The notes below the pieces were generated by a model. That model made no database searches. It was not told the DNA's origin and worked only from the letters and a program-made list of their open reading frames with translations. The position numbers and the translations under genes were made by a program. A DNA stretch of 64,000 bases from Prinia subflava (taxonomy: Eukaryota > Chordata > Aves > Passeriformes > Cisticolidae), in contig NC_086257.1 in NCBI RefSeq assembly GCF_021018805.1, positions 13,388,693-13,452,692 of the forward strand, in the 5' to 3' direction. This document shows, one piece after another, positions 27,001 through 36,549 of the stretch (its first letter is position 1; every line of letters begins with the position of its first letter).

Positions 27001-30000
27001 TCGAGGCTGTTTTGCACATGCTCCACTGCCCGGTCCATTTCTTTGCTGTCACAGACGTTCAGCTGGACAGTTCTCATTCGATCACTCTTCATGGCATCCA
27101 GCTCCTTGGAGCCACCTTCTCCCTTGTCCTAGAGGGGAAGAAAGTGCTGGTTTCAATCTAGCTGAAGAGCCTGTGCAGAATATCAAACGCATACCAACTA
27201 CCAAATCAAGTGCCAATATCATACCATACCAACTACCAATCAAAAGAGTGCACAGAGCAGTCACAGAATATTCAGGACAGTCCTGCAGCCCTAGGAAGAA
27301 GGGAGCAGACAGGACTGGTCCTGCAGAACACTGCTCCTCAAGCATCTCCATCCGACCATGAGCCCTGTACCAAGTCAGCTGGCACAAACTGCTTCAACCA
27401 CCAAGAAAGCAGCCAGAGGTGGATCTGCTGCAGCAAGGCACCCAGCAAGCACCCCCTGCCCAGCACAAGCTCCTGAGGCCAGGCTATGTCCCACTGCTGC
27501 AGCAGTGGGAATGTGGTGCCATCCTCACTTGGCTTGACACGGGGCTGGGATCCTGGCCAAGAATTGGACTCTGGATGTTAACCCACACCCACAAGGCCAT
27601 TCCCTTGGCTTTCAGCAAGGGCACATGGGAGATGTTTAAGTCAGGCACACGGGACTGTGTCTCCTGGCAGGGGATGCGGCCTGTCCCACAATCCCCAGGC
27701 CCATACACAGCAGTGAAAGGATCTTCTTATGCTACAGCAGGCAACCAGTACATCTCTGCTACCAGCCCCAGGGCACACTATCCCTGTGGCAAGAGGCCCC
27801 AGCTCTTGCACACTGAAAAAGCACATTGCTGCCTTGCCTTCCTCTTCCCATGGTCACTCTCTGGGGTTCCTGGGCTACAGCTTGTATCTATATCAGTGTG
27901 CCCTTGGTCTCTAAGACCCTGTGACTCTGAGCACTCCTGTGGGGCCCTGCAGTGGCCAGTGTGTGTGCCAGCTTATTCAGAGGACCTCTGCCTTCTCATT
28001 CCCCTGGAAGCTGCAATCAGTCTGAGCACACACAGCAAAGCAAACTCCTGACAGCACAGACAAACATCACATATGTCCAATGGTAACAGATACTGATGGA
28101 AAAATACCTTCATCTTGTGTCAGCTGGCTGCTCCATATATTAACCAAAGGGGTAAAAATAAAACAGCTGCAGCATGAACGTTCATTGGATCCAGTCTACC
28201 ACTGTCTTTTGGCAATGCAGCATCAACACAACTCTCACACGAGTTTATCTGCCACTGAAAACGTTAGGAAGTAACTGTGTGAAACAGCACACTATTAGCA
28301 CAGATCCATCCTTGGCCTCCCCTCAGGCATGACTCTACACTCTTCTCTCATGTTTCCTTGAGTGAAATTACAGTCAGGTGCTCAGGATCTGGCCACTTTA
28401 GGTAATCTTTGCTAATAAAGACTCAGCACTGCACATACTTTTAATCTGCAGTAAGGACATGGCAATCCTAAGAACTGTGCATGCCCTGAGGACACAGTGG
28501 CTCCCCAAGCAGCAGTCTGCTTCTGATGTGCAGGTGTGCTGTGAAAAACAAACCCATGGAAGTGACACTGACGTTTCAGAGCCATTTCCTCTATGTCTGG
28601 GCTAGGTCAAATATATCCAAGCCAAAGATTATGTTCCTTATTTTTACCTCCACTTTTTTCTAGCATCTAAAAACACCAAGCTTGTTCTGTTCCTAAAATC
28701 AGCACCAGCAATAATTATACTCTGATCAGAATTCTGTTAATGGTTTTGCTAGAGAAGCCTGTAGCACAATGAAAAATCAGCTTGGTCTCCTAAGAGTTGT
28801 TTTTGCTCTACAGAAAGTATAATGGCCTGAAGACACATGGGAGGTCACTCAGCTAACTAAGGAGCTTTGGCAGTTTCCAGTGTTTTCTGTTGCTGTTACC
28901 ATTCTTGGCATGGCCACACAGATTTTGGAAGATGGCATGTGAGTTCAGCTAAAGAAATAATATTTAGTTACAAAGTGATACTGCAAAGTTTTCTGTTGAT
29001 TTTTCTGTGAGGAAGTAAATATTGATCAAAGTCTAAAAGACTCCTGGCATGCTGCTGCATGTCAGCTTATGTTGAAATTGTCAGAGGCCAAGATTTTCCA
29101 CTAACGTGCATTCAGTAGAACAAGTACTGAAGACAACAAAAATAGAAAGGGAGGTTTCAGTAACTGTTAGATATGTCCACTGAAAATGATGCCTTTTTAG
29201 CAGCTGAGACAGAAGAAATGAAACCCATAAGTAACTTTGCAACTCTGAAGATTTTACCTTCTACCAACATAGAGACAGGCCATTACTCTAAACAGTGTTT
29301 TTTAAGTTTGCAGTGTTCTTATATTCTCTAAAGTTGATCTTCAGCTACAAAACTTCTGTAGAAACACCTATCAAAAAGTACTCATCTACCCTCTGTATTG
29401 AGCCCTTTTGAAAGGCAGCAGTTTGTACCGAGTGTCCTGTTCTGCTGTGACGCCTCTAGAGGGAGCCCAGGCTAACAAATAAATCTTTGACCGACTGAGA
29501 CACAAGACACAAAGCAACAGAGACAGTCACCTCTTTTGAAAAAATGCAGCAGAAACAAACTACTCATTAAGCCAAACTTTGTATTAATGCAAAAAAAAAA
29601 TAATAGTAGAAAGTCGGATAACATCAGAGAATACCTGGCAAATTCTCTGTAAATAGTATCACTATTCAAGATACATTTATAGTGATGGGTGAGCTAAAAG
29701 ATTAGATCAAACCAACTGACCCACCCCAGGATATCCTGAGGAGTTAAGTTTGTTTCTGTTAGGAAATCGCTGCGCAGTTAAAAAAAGTGCAGTGCTTCAT
29801 AAGGAGAGAAAGACAGTCACCAAGCTGTTTGTGGCCTGATTCTACTCTCATTTGCACTAGTAGGACTCCATCACCTACCCAGCTATTTCAGGAGACACCA
29901 TGGCATGGCTGTACTCATGAATACAGAAAAATATGCTCAAAACACATGCCATAAAATCACTGGTGGCTTGGTGTTATGTCAAAATTTATCAAAATAAGCC

Positions 30001-33000
30001 CTGCATAAATCTACATGGTCTGCAAGCAGGACCAACAGTCCACACTACAGCCTGACACCAAACTTTACTTATGGGTTAAGCCTACAAAATTACATTTGGG
30101 ATTCCAGTTCATCAGACATGGAACAGACCACAATGTTGTGATTTAAATAAGAATCTCCCTAGATACCATTCAGTCCTGGTTCTGCCCTGTGAAATTCCAG
30201 CACCTGTGTCTTTCCCTTTGGGCTACCAACCACCCCCCCTCTCCTTGGCAGAAAGCTGTGCAGAGTGGAGAGGGAAGACTGGAGTTGCTGTGTCACTGCA
30301 CACGCCACAGGTGAAGAACAGTTTTTGTTTTCCCTACCTTTTGCAGACAGCCAGCATAAATAATGAAACCTTTGTCATGGAGGTGCTTGGCCAAGGCAAA
30401 TCCAAATCCTGAGTCACAGCCTGTTATAAGCACAGCTCTGCTGCCAATCTGCAAAACAAAGAAGAACAAAATGCACTGGAATTGAGTATTTGAAATTAGA
30501 GATTTGCAGGCACAGAACAAGTTCAGTCCTTGGCCAGGAGCAGTCTGTTCCAGGGATGTTGTCTACACTCATTGCCAGCTCCTGCCACTCAGTGCTTCCT
30601 GAACACAAGAAATGACACTTTCATACTGAGTCCACCCCAGTGAGGCAGGATCACTGCCCTCTCAGCATAGAGGAGTCCAGCACCTCTGGCAACAGGCCTC
30701 TAAGGGAAACAGACCAAGCAAACCACCATGCTCTGGCAGTTCATATCCATCTTGAAATCTGAAAATATACCAGACAGTTCCCCAGACTTCATCAGGAACT
30801 GTTCCTATATGTTCAAAGCAGGCAGGATTCCACTCTTGTGTGCACACATGGGGCATGGAGAAGAAAGTTTGACTGAAGAAAGGATGTGGTTTAATCTTAC
30901 TGACTGCTCGCTCATCTTTCTCTCTCTAGCACCTAAGCCCACTAGGGCTGGGTTCTAAGACCTAAGAAGATTCAAGTGAGGTTAATATATGAAATTAAGA
31001 CCAGTTGGTCACCACTCTTTTTGTCTGGTTGGGCTTTTTTGGTCTTTCTATTTTTCCAGCTTACAATTTAAATGGAAGTATACCGCTTTCCCTCTCCAAA
31101 TTCCTTTTTCTAACCCAAAGGCAGCAGTTAAATAACAAGCTAAAAATCAGAGAGTGCATCAGACAGCCCAACAGCACCAATTGCACATCCAAGGTGCTGC
31201 TGTGGGTGGAATTACATAATAATTGCCTGCAATTCACTCCAACTCATCTCTTTTAACAAACTATAAATCTGGCTGTCCCCAGCATACTCAAGGACTGATC
31301 AAGGTGGAAGCTGGGTGGAAGCAGCAAAGGCTCCTCACACTGGAAGCCCAGCACTGATGCAAGGATCACATGAGAGTTCCTCTGAAACTCTGTTCCAGAG
31401 CTATGGGGCAGTTGTGCAAGCTCTAGCACTGCTCTAGTGCTGAGTTCTGTGACACTAGACAGACAAGATGACAAAACACTCCCCTTCCTTCTGCCTGGCA
31501 CTGTTCCTAGCAAGTCAGTATCTTCAAGGAGAGGGCTGCTAAAAAGGGCTACTCTCCAAATGAAGTGGTGAGGACACACTGATTTATTTACATGTCTTTA
31601 AACAACTATACTCCAGAAAAAGTGCTTTAATAAGAATTTGTCATGCAGATCCCCTCCACTGTAAGGTGGAACATTTAATCTGCTGAGTGAGTTCCAAAAA
31701 TAGAAAAAACCCACTCGTATGATTGTTTATTTCCATCCTTAGCAGCACATGCCGTGCTACGTCAATGGAAGCTCGGTGCTAGGAAAGAATGTGGAGTATG
31801 CTCGAGAGGTCCAGCTTGGAGTCTTTCTGGCAAATTGGAAAGATGAGTTTGGTCAGCAGGCTTCAGAGATTTTAAAACCTCTGCTCAGCAGAACTAGTTC
31901 CTGGAAGCCACAGTCAAACTCACCTGATCGACTTCATTTGCATAAGAGCGGCTGCCACATGGGGACAAGAGAGGGAAGGAAAATCTCTGCATAGGCCTGT
32001 TAAAAAAACCAAAACAACAGAACAGTCAGATGTGGAATATCTTAACCATACCCTGCTGCAGTAACACATACATGAAAAGGAATGTAGTGCTGCCTACATA
32101 CATGATGTCGATTGTCATTTGGGAAGACAGAACCTAGTCTACACTTCTTAGTCTGTGTTTCTTACAGTATGACACATTTGTTTCTCCACAGACCTTGATG
32201 CTATTTCCAGCTGCAGAAGCTGTCTGGGTATTACAAAGTATTCTAAAATAGCTCCTGGTCTGGAGGCACAGAGCTGCTTCCACCCACAAAACGGGCAGCG
32301 CAGTGTTTGCACTTTCAAAAGCAACAACACCCACACTTAAGATTTCCACAAAGTTGGTATGGGAAGTTCTTAATTTGTCTGATCAAAGTATTCTGCTGTG
32401 GCTTTGTCTCGGACAACCAGTTTGAGGCTGAACTTGCTTGGATTAGTCTCACTCCTTTTACACACAGCTCCATCCTTATTTCATCCTGGATGATGCTTCT
32501 TCCCCTGCAGTGTCTACCCATTAGATACTCCTAGATTTTACATCCCCTTTTTGCAACTGTTTAAGCTAACAAACACTGTCTTTGAGCAATACCTGCCATG
32601 CAGATCTGAAGCTCCTCCGCACAGTATGTGTGACTCCCAGAAGACAAAACATATTCACATAGACAGACCAGAGCAAAGCAACAATGCCTCCCAGGAAATG
32701 AAATTCCATTTAGAAAAGTTATGTTACCTAGTAGCATCACTCTGTCTTAAGTCTTGCCATCATTCATCAAAACTTGGCCTGAACAACAAATCAGAGGGAC
32801 CCCAAGCTCTGTCCTTGTCAGTCACCTCTCTGGACTTTATCAGCTTTTTCATTTTTGCTTTCGGCACTGACACTGCCCTCCTGGAGCTTTCTGCCTTCCC
32901 TTAGACTTGCTGTACTTCATCTACCCTCTGGCTCCTCCAACAGCACCTATCCTTCCCAGAGCTTATCTTGCAGGCTACTTTTCTGTCTTCCAAGTAAATT

Positions 33001-35102
33001 TGCATAATTATTCACAATTATCTCCAGCTCAGACATCACAGGCTCTCACAGGGTGACCTGTGCTACACTGCACAGCAGCTTGCAGACACTCTGGCCTCTG
33101 AGCCACATCTTGGGAAATCAAGGGATCTGTGAAGGCAGAAGCTTTGAACCAGATGGGAAAGGAGATGACATATTCAAGCGATGGTGTTCACTCACCCTCC
33201 TGAAACAGTTTAGCTGTTTTTCTAACTTAGAGTGTTAAGCCAAATCAGCTCTTGAAATAGCTATAGCAAACTTAATTGCCTCAAAGGTCAGTCCTCAGGC
33301 AGTGTGTGTTAACATCACTGACCTGCAATCCTGGACTGAAACTACTTGGTAAGCTTCTTGGAACGTCTTAAAAGTGCCCAGAAATGTTCATAACATTTCT
33401 TTTAGTTGAATGAACTTGGTTTTTATTTTTCAGTGTTATGTTTGGGCCTGATATTTCACTGCAAAGCACTGATTCACTGCACTCAATTCATAATAATCTG
33501 CAGAGAATACCTACTTGACATTCTGCCTATCTTGACCTGAAGGCAAGGACAAAAGAAAAGCAGATGCTGGCTGCTGCTGTGCAGGAATGTCATCAGCAGA
33601 AACACCCAGGAAGTGATGTGAGCCCCCACATGGTACACCGATGTACCATAAGCCATTTCTGTCATTCTGCATCACTGAATTCTAGAGACCGCAACAGACA
33701 CTTTCAGAATGCACACATGACCCTCAAATTGAATTTGTGCTTATGATCATGCACTGGCTTTTGTTCAGTTCCACCAACAAAAGGAGTCCTCAGCTTGAAG
33801 AGTCAAGCATATAAATTCTACTTCAGTGCATTAAGACACTAGTGGCAGCACTGCCTTTCAATGAACAGTTGGATTTCCATTGCATGTTTAGCAACTCGTG
33901 GGGACTTGCAAATGCAACAGTTTTGCACTGAGTACAAGACACACAAAGCACAAATACACAGTGAGCAAAACAGAAGACGGAAGAAAAAAAAACAAGAATA
34001 TGCTGAAAATTCTTTCCTCAAGTTAATAAAACATTAATTTGTATTTTTTAAGGCCACAGCAGATTCCTGCAGGTGAACTCTGGTGTATGTGGAGCAAATA
34101 GGAGATAAAAGACCTACCTATGCCTGTTTGCACAGGAAATCTCTTAACAGCTTAGCTATCTACAACACCCTGTAACCAGAGCCACCCTTGACCATGATGA
34201 TGCTGGATATCACTATCAGCAGCAGCAGAGCAACACTGGAGGTGGCAGTTCTTGTTTAACAGGCCACGAGCCACTTTTAAATGGCTTAGGTACAATTAGT
34301 GGTGCACACACTGCTGTTTGGAAACCCCGCTCTAAAACAAAGCCAAGGAAAGCACTCAACTCGCTCTGAATTTGGACCAATAGGGTTCCAATCATACAGC
34401 AATATAAATGTTGGGGCTTTTTCAGAGCTAGAAATTAGAATTAAATAGGCAATTTTTTGCTCATCTGCAGAAAAAACCAGCTTAATTAACCAGCCCACCT
34501 CCATTTCTCAGTAAAACCCTCCCTCTCAACTTTCTCATTTCATGGGATTCACTCTTTAATGAAGTCACAGAAATATATGACAATTTCTTGCACTGAAGCA
34601 AGGCTTATTGCTGATATTCAAAAAAAGCCTCTTGATGGATACTGAATTAACATGCCACAACTCTTTGATTGCAGTGTAAAAAAAACCAAAAAACAACACG
34701 TTGCCAACCCCTCCTTGCATATAGAGTCCCTCTCTGCTGTGCTCAGCTCAGTGACTGAGCCCTGGCAGAGCTGTCCAGGCAGGTTCTAGAGTACCATCCT
34801 TGGAGATACTGAAAAGCCACCTGGACACAGTTCTGGGCAACCAACTCAAAGAGGCCCTGCCTTGGCAGGGTGGTTGGACTACATGACCTTCAGAAGCGCC
34901 TTCCAAGCTCAACCACCTTGTGACTCCGTAAATAAACTGTCCCACTGAAATCAAGTGAGTCTTTGACCTGTGCTTTACTCAAGATGTCACTCTTTCTTCT
35001 TTCCCACCAAGTTACTTACCTAAAGCCATTCCCTGGGTCCTTGAAATTCAGGGCTTTAACAGAAAAGTTCAAGAGAGGGCGGGACAGCTTGGTGGCCAAC
35101 AT
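23570..35102 (-). CDS. BDH1: BDH1, mitochondrial D-beta-hydroxybutyrate dehydrogenase (six coding exons)
   Basis: BDH1 (SDR9C1) interconverts D-3-hydroxybutyrate and acetoacetate with NAD in the mitochondrial inner membrane and matrix, and depends on phosphatidylcholine. The CDS joins 35102-35020, 31996-31924, 30448-30338, 27128-26987, 25508-25356 and 24039-23570, with GT/AG junctions and consistent phases throughout: 1032 nt, 343 residues plus stop, the same length as human BDH1. Residues 1-46 form a basic presequence beginning [10 protein letters not shown], and the SRSYA context at 43-47 matches the human cleavage region. Visible motifs are TGCDSGFG (61-68, dinucleotide loop), NNAG (143-146), Ser195, and Tyr208-x3-Lys212 in PYCITK. 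Cys115 and Cys288 (mature 69 and 242 in the literature) are kept, as is the EPGN PG motif. The start has A at -3. The gene is head to head with a paralogue at 36448. I am very sure of the family and orthology. The exact transcript start is not visible. Confidence 0.96.
24040..25355 (-). other. BDH1: BDH1 intron between coding exons 5 and 6
   Basis: About 1.3 kb, from the gtgagt donor next to 25356 to the cctag acceptor next to 24039. I see no repeat family or embedded gene in it. Confidence 0.85.
25356..25508 (-). CDS. BDH1: BDH1 coding exon 5
   Basis: 153 nt, phase 1 in and phase 1 out, acceptor cttgtag and donor gtgagt. It encodes [19 protein letters not shown], which carries the SDR NNAG motif, and continues to LPLIRRSK. 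It is the exon most similar to its counterpart in the paralogue (about 44 of 51 residues identical by eye). Confidence 0.96.
25509..26986 (-). other. BDH1: BDH1 intron between coding exons 4 and 5
   Basis: About 1.5 kb, AT-rich between 25.8 and 26.6 kb. No mobile element or RNA gene recognised. Confidence 0.85.
26987..27128 (-). CDS. BDH1: BDH1 coding exon 4
   Basis: 142 nt, phase 0 in and phase 1 out, acceptor ccctctag and donor gtgggt. It encodes [20 protein letters not shown] followed by [11 protein letters not shown], the Rossmann strand region with Cys115 (mature Cys69), and ends DPEK. This is the least conserved core exon relative to the paralogue (about 19 of 47 residues identical). 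Confidence 0.95.
27129..30337 (-). other. BDH1: BDH1 intron between coding exons 3 and 4
   Basis: About 3.2 kb. It holds a short imperfect repeat of accaactaccaa words at about 27190-27240 and an A-rich run near 29590. No recognised gene or transposon family. Open frames here have no recognisable product. Confidence 0.8.
30338..30448 (-). CDS. BDH1: BDH1 coding exon 3
   Basis: 111 nt, phase 0 on both sides, acceptor ttttgcag and donor gtaggg. It encodes [20 protein letters not shown] and on to AGCLQK, i.e. the first beta strand and the TGxxxGxG NAD-binding loop. The surrounding open frame runs on into the upstream intron by chance; the real join is to the exon at 31924-31996. Confidence 0.96.
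30449..31923 (-). other. BDH1: BDH1 intron between coding exons 2 and 3
   Basis: About 1.5 kb with no recognised repeat family or embedded gene. Confidence 0.8.
31924..31996 (-). CDS. BDH1: BDH1 coding exon 2 (end of presequence)
   Basis: A 73-nt exon not obvious as an open frame. The acceptor is a T-rich tract ending aacag (next to 31996) and the donor is CAG|gtgagt. It enters in phase 2 and leaves in phase 0. In that frame it reads [20 protein letters not shown] then EVDQ, directly continuous with IGSRAVL of the next exon. It matches the human region ending RRTYASAAEPV in position, length and character. The predicted processing site (Tyr46/Ala47) falls in this exon. Confidence 0.9.
31997..35019 (-). 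other. BDH1: BDH1 intron between coding exons 1 and 2
   Basis: About 3.0 kb. It contains a CR1 LINE 3' fragment at 34765-34932, ending only about 90 bp from the splice donor of coding exon 1. Nothing else was recognised. Confidence 0.8.
34765..34932 (+). mobile_element. CR1 LINE 3'-end fragment
   Basis: The sequence has the typical 3' tail of chicken repeat 1. There is ccttggagatactgaaaagc, then ctggacacagttctgggcaa, then gggtggttggactacatgac, then ccttccaagctcaaccacct, and a terminal cttgtgactccgt in place of the usual ATTCTGTG-type end. It is a short, 5'-truncated, mutated copy in sense orientation, as is usual for CR1. It lies within a BDH1 intron, antisense to BDH1. Confidence 0.85.
35020..35102 (-). 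CDS. BDH1: BDH1 coding exon 1 (start codon, presequence)
   Basis: 83 coding nt from ATG (35102-35100) to a strong TTTAG|gtaagt donor. It encodes [20 protein letters not shown] and then KDPGNGF plus two bases of an Arg codon completed by the next exon. The opening MLAT-LSRPL matches human BDH1 (MLATRLSRPL). The start codon has A at -3. A good acceptor (tatcttgtgttgcag) places the exon start near 35151, leaving about 49 nt of 5' UTR in this exon; a second AG at about 35120 is possible. Confidence 0.92.
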
Positions 35103-35474
35103 GTTTTCAACCAGCACACTCTACCAAAAGCAGAATTGTTCTTCCTTAGCTCTGCAACACAAGATAGCACCTCTGTTTTAGTTGCTCAATTATTTTGTAA
35201 GACATGCTGACTCCATGTATTTCAACAGGAAAATAAAGTCCAAAGGAACTCATCTTCTCCCCTTGCAGTCCCTCAAACAGAGATAAACAGCTCAACCTTC
35301 AGCCACTCAAGATGTTTTTAAATAAGAAGCATTATAAGTAAACTACCAAGCAGGGGGACATTTAAAGAAAATGTCAATTTCTCCTTCTTTAATGCATCTT
35401 TAAATGATTTTTCTGAAACAGGTAAAAATTAAGGTACTCATATGGAATGCATTATTTCAAATGAGCTCTATGAA

Positions 35475-35517
35475 ATAACTTTAAACAAAAATATAACTTT
35501 AAACAAAAATATAACTT
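35475..35517 (+). repeat. 18-bp tandem repeat, 2.4 copies
   Basis: ataactttaaacaaaaat at 35475-35492 is repeated exactly at 35493-35510 and begins again to 35517. It lies in the first BDH1 intron. Confidence 0.85.
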
Positions 35518-36322
35518 CATGTCACAAGTGATGTTACATGTTTCCAAAACAATCCTTGGTTTTACAGCTAGTACAGCCATGCAGATAAAAATACTTTTTT
35601 TATTTTTGTAATTAAGTAGCTGATGATGCTATAATGAGCACAGGGAACCACCAATAAACTCAATAACGAGTAAAAACATTTCAAGGACAAGACTTTGGCA
35701 TGGAAAGTCAACTTCAAGCATATTTATCTTGGATAAAACTAACCCAAGGCATAAAAATCATCTCCCAGCCCCCTTTATTGAAGCTGAGAAATGGTATCTA
35801 ATTGTTAGGGGTGGTTCGCATCTCTGCCGAAGGCTGGGCCGCCACCGCGCCAGCTGCGCGGCCTGCTGGGAACCAGGCCTGGGCTGAAAAACAGCGAAAT
35901 TACCGCAGAAAGGGCAGCGGTGGGCACCGAGATGGGCAGGGAGGGAGCGGACAGGGCTCAGAAGGCCCACTGGCTCGGGTAACCCTCAGAAATCCCGGTG
36001 GTTGGATCAAATTCGGGAGCACGGCTGGTGTCCCCGCAGGTTTCTGTGAGGTTTGCACGCAGAGGCGAGGCCCGAGGTCCGCTGCGGGTCCCGCCGGCCC
36101 AGCCCCGCTCCGGGCGCGGCTGTCGCGGCCCCGAACGCGCTCACGGCCCGGCCGAGGCAGCGGGGGGCGCGGCGCGGCCGCCCGCGCTTGTGGCGGCTGC
36201 GGGGGAGGCCCGCAGCAGAGACGCCCGCGCCCCCCGCCCGCCGCGGGCAAGGTCTCGGTGCGACCCGGCTGCCAGAGCTCCGCGGGGCCGCCGCGACCCA
36301 CCCTGGCCCACCCACGCGTTAC

Positions 36323-36447
36323 CTGGAGCCAGCGGCTGCCGGGCGCTGCTGCCGTTTGAATGAGGCTGGGCCGGGGCCGCGGTGCCGGGCGCGGCGGGAG
36401 GCGGGCCGGGGGCAGGGCCGGCACGGCGGCGGCGATAGGCTGCGGCC
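36323..36447 (-). other. BDH1: Probable non-coding first exon of BDH1
   Basis: On the minus strand, GGCTCCAG|gtaacg gives a good splice donor just after 36323, inside the CpG island. Human BDH1 also has a non-coding first exon spliced to the exon with MLAT. The upstream limit is unknown and the coordinate given is nominal. If the transcript starts beyond 36448, it overlaps the first exon of the plus-strand gene. An alternative weaker donor-like site lies near 35904. Confidence 0.5.
36396..36417 (+). promoter_or_regulatory. G-quadruplex-type motif in the shared promoter
   Basis: Four G runs (36396-36398, 36403-36405, 36408-36412, 36415-36417) are separated by loops of 4, 2 and 2 nt, which fits the usual G3+N1-7 pattern. 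It lies about 30 bp upstream of the plus-strand start codon and within the probable 5' leader or core promoter of both genes. Folding is a prediction only. Confidence 0.55.
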
Positions 36448-36549
36448 ATGAGGAGCGGCGCGGGGCTGGTGCTGGCGCTGGGCGCCTCGGGGGTGCTGCT
36501 CCTCCGCCTCCTCCTCCTCCTGCTGCGGCGGGCCCGCCGCGCCCTGCCC
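36448..36549 (+). CDS. BDH1-like coding exon 1 (membrane-anchor-like N-terminus)
   Basis: 102 nt, 34 codons, ending CCC|gtgagt. It encodes [20 protein letters not shown], then six Leu, then RRARRALP. No acidic residue is present. Of the ATGs I noted nearby, another at 36360 lies upstream in a different frame; if transcripts include it, it would act as an overlapping upstream ORF. The GCGGCCATGA context of 36448 is the better start, and the phase-0 junction to exon 2 confirms the frame. Confidence 0.85.

Noticed and set aside
27170..27245. Repeated accaactaccaa words as a CRISPR-like or satellite array
   Set aside because: Only two or three imperfect short words with irregular spacing, in a vertebrate intron.
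30293..30520. A 75-codon start for BDH1 reading through the intron upstream of coding exon 3
   Set aside because: The acceptor ttttgcag next to 30448 and the separate presequence exons at 31924-31996 and 35020-35102 give a full-length protein matching human BDH1 in length. The in-frame extension is chance.
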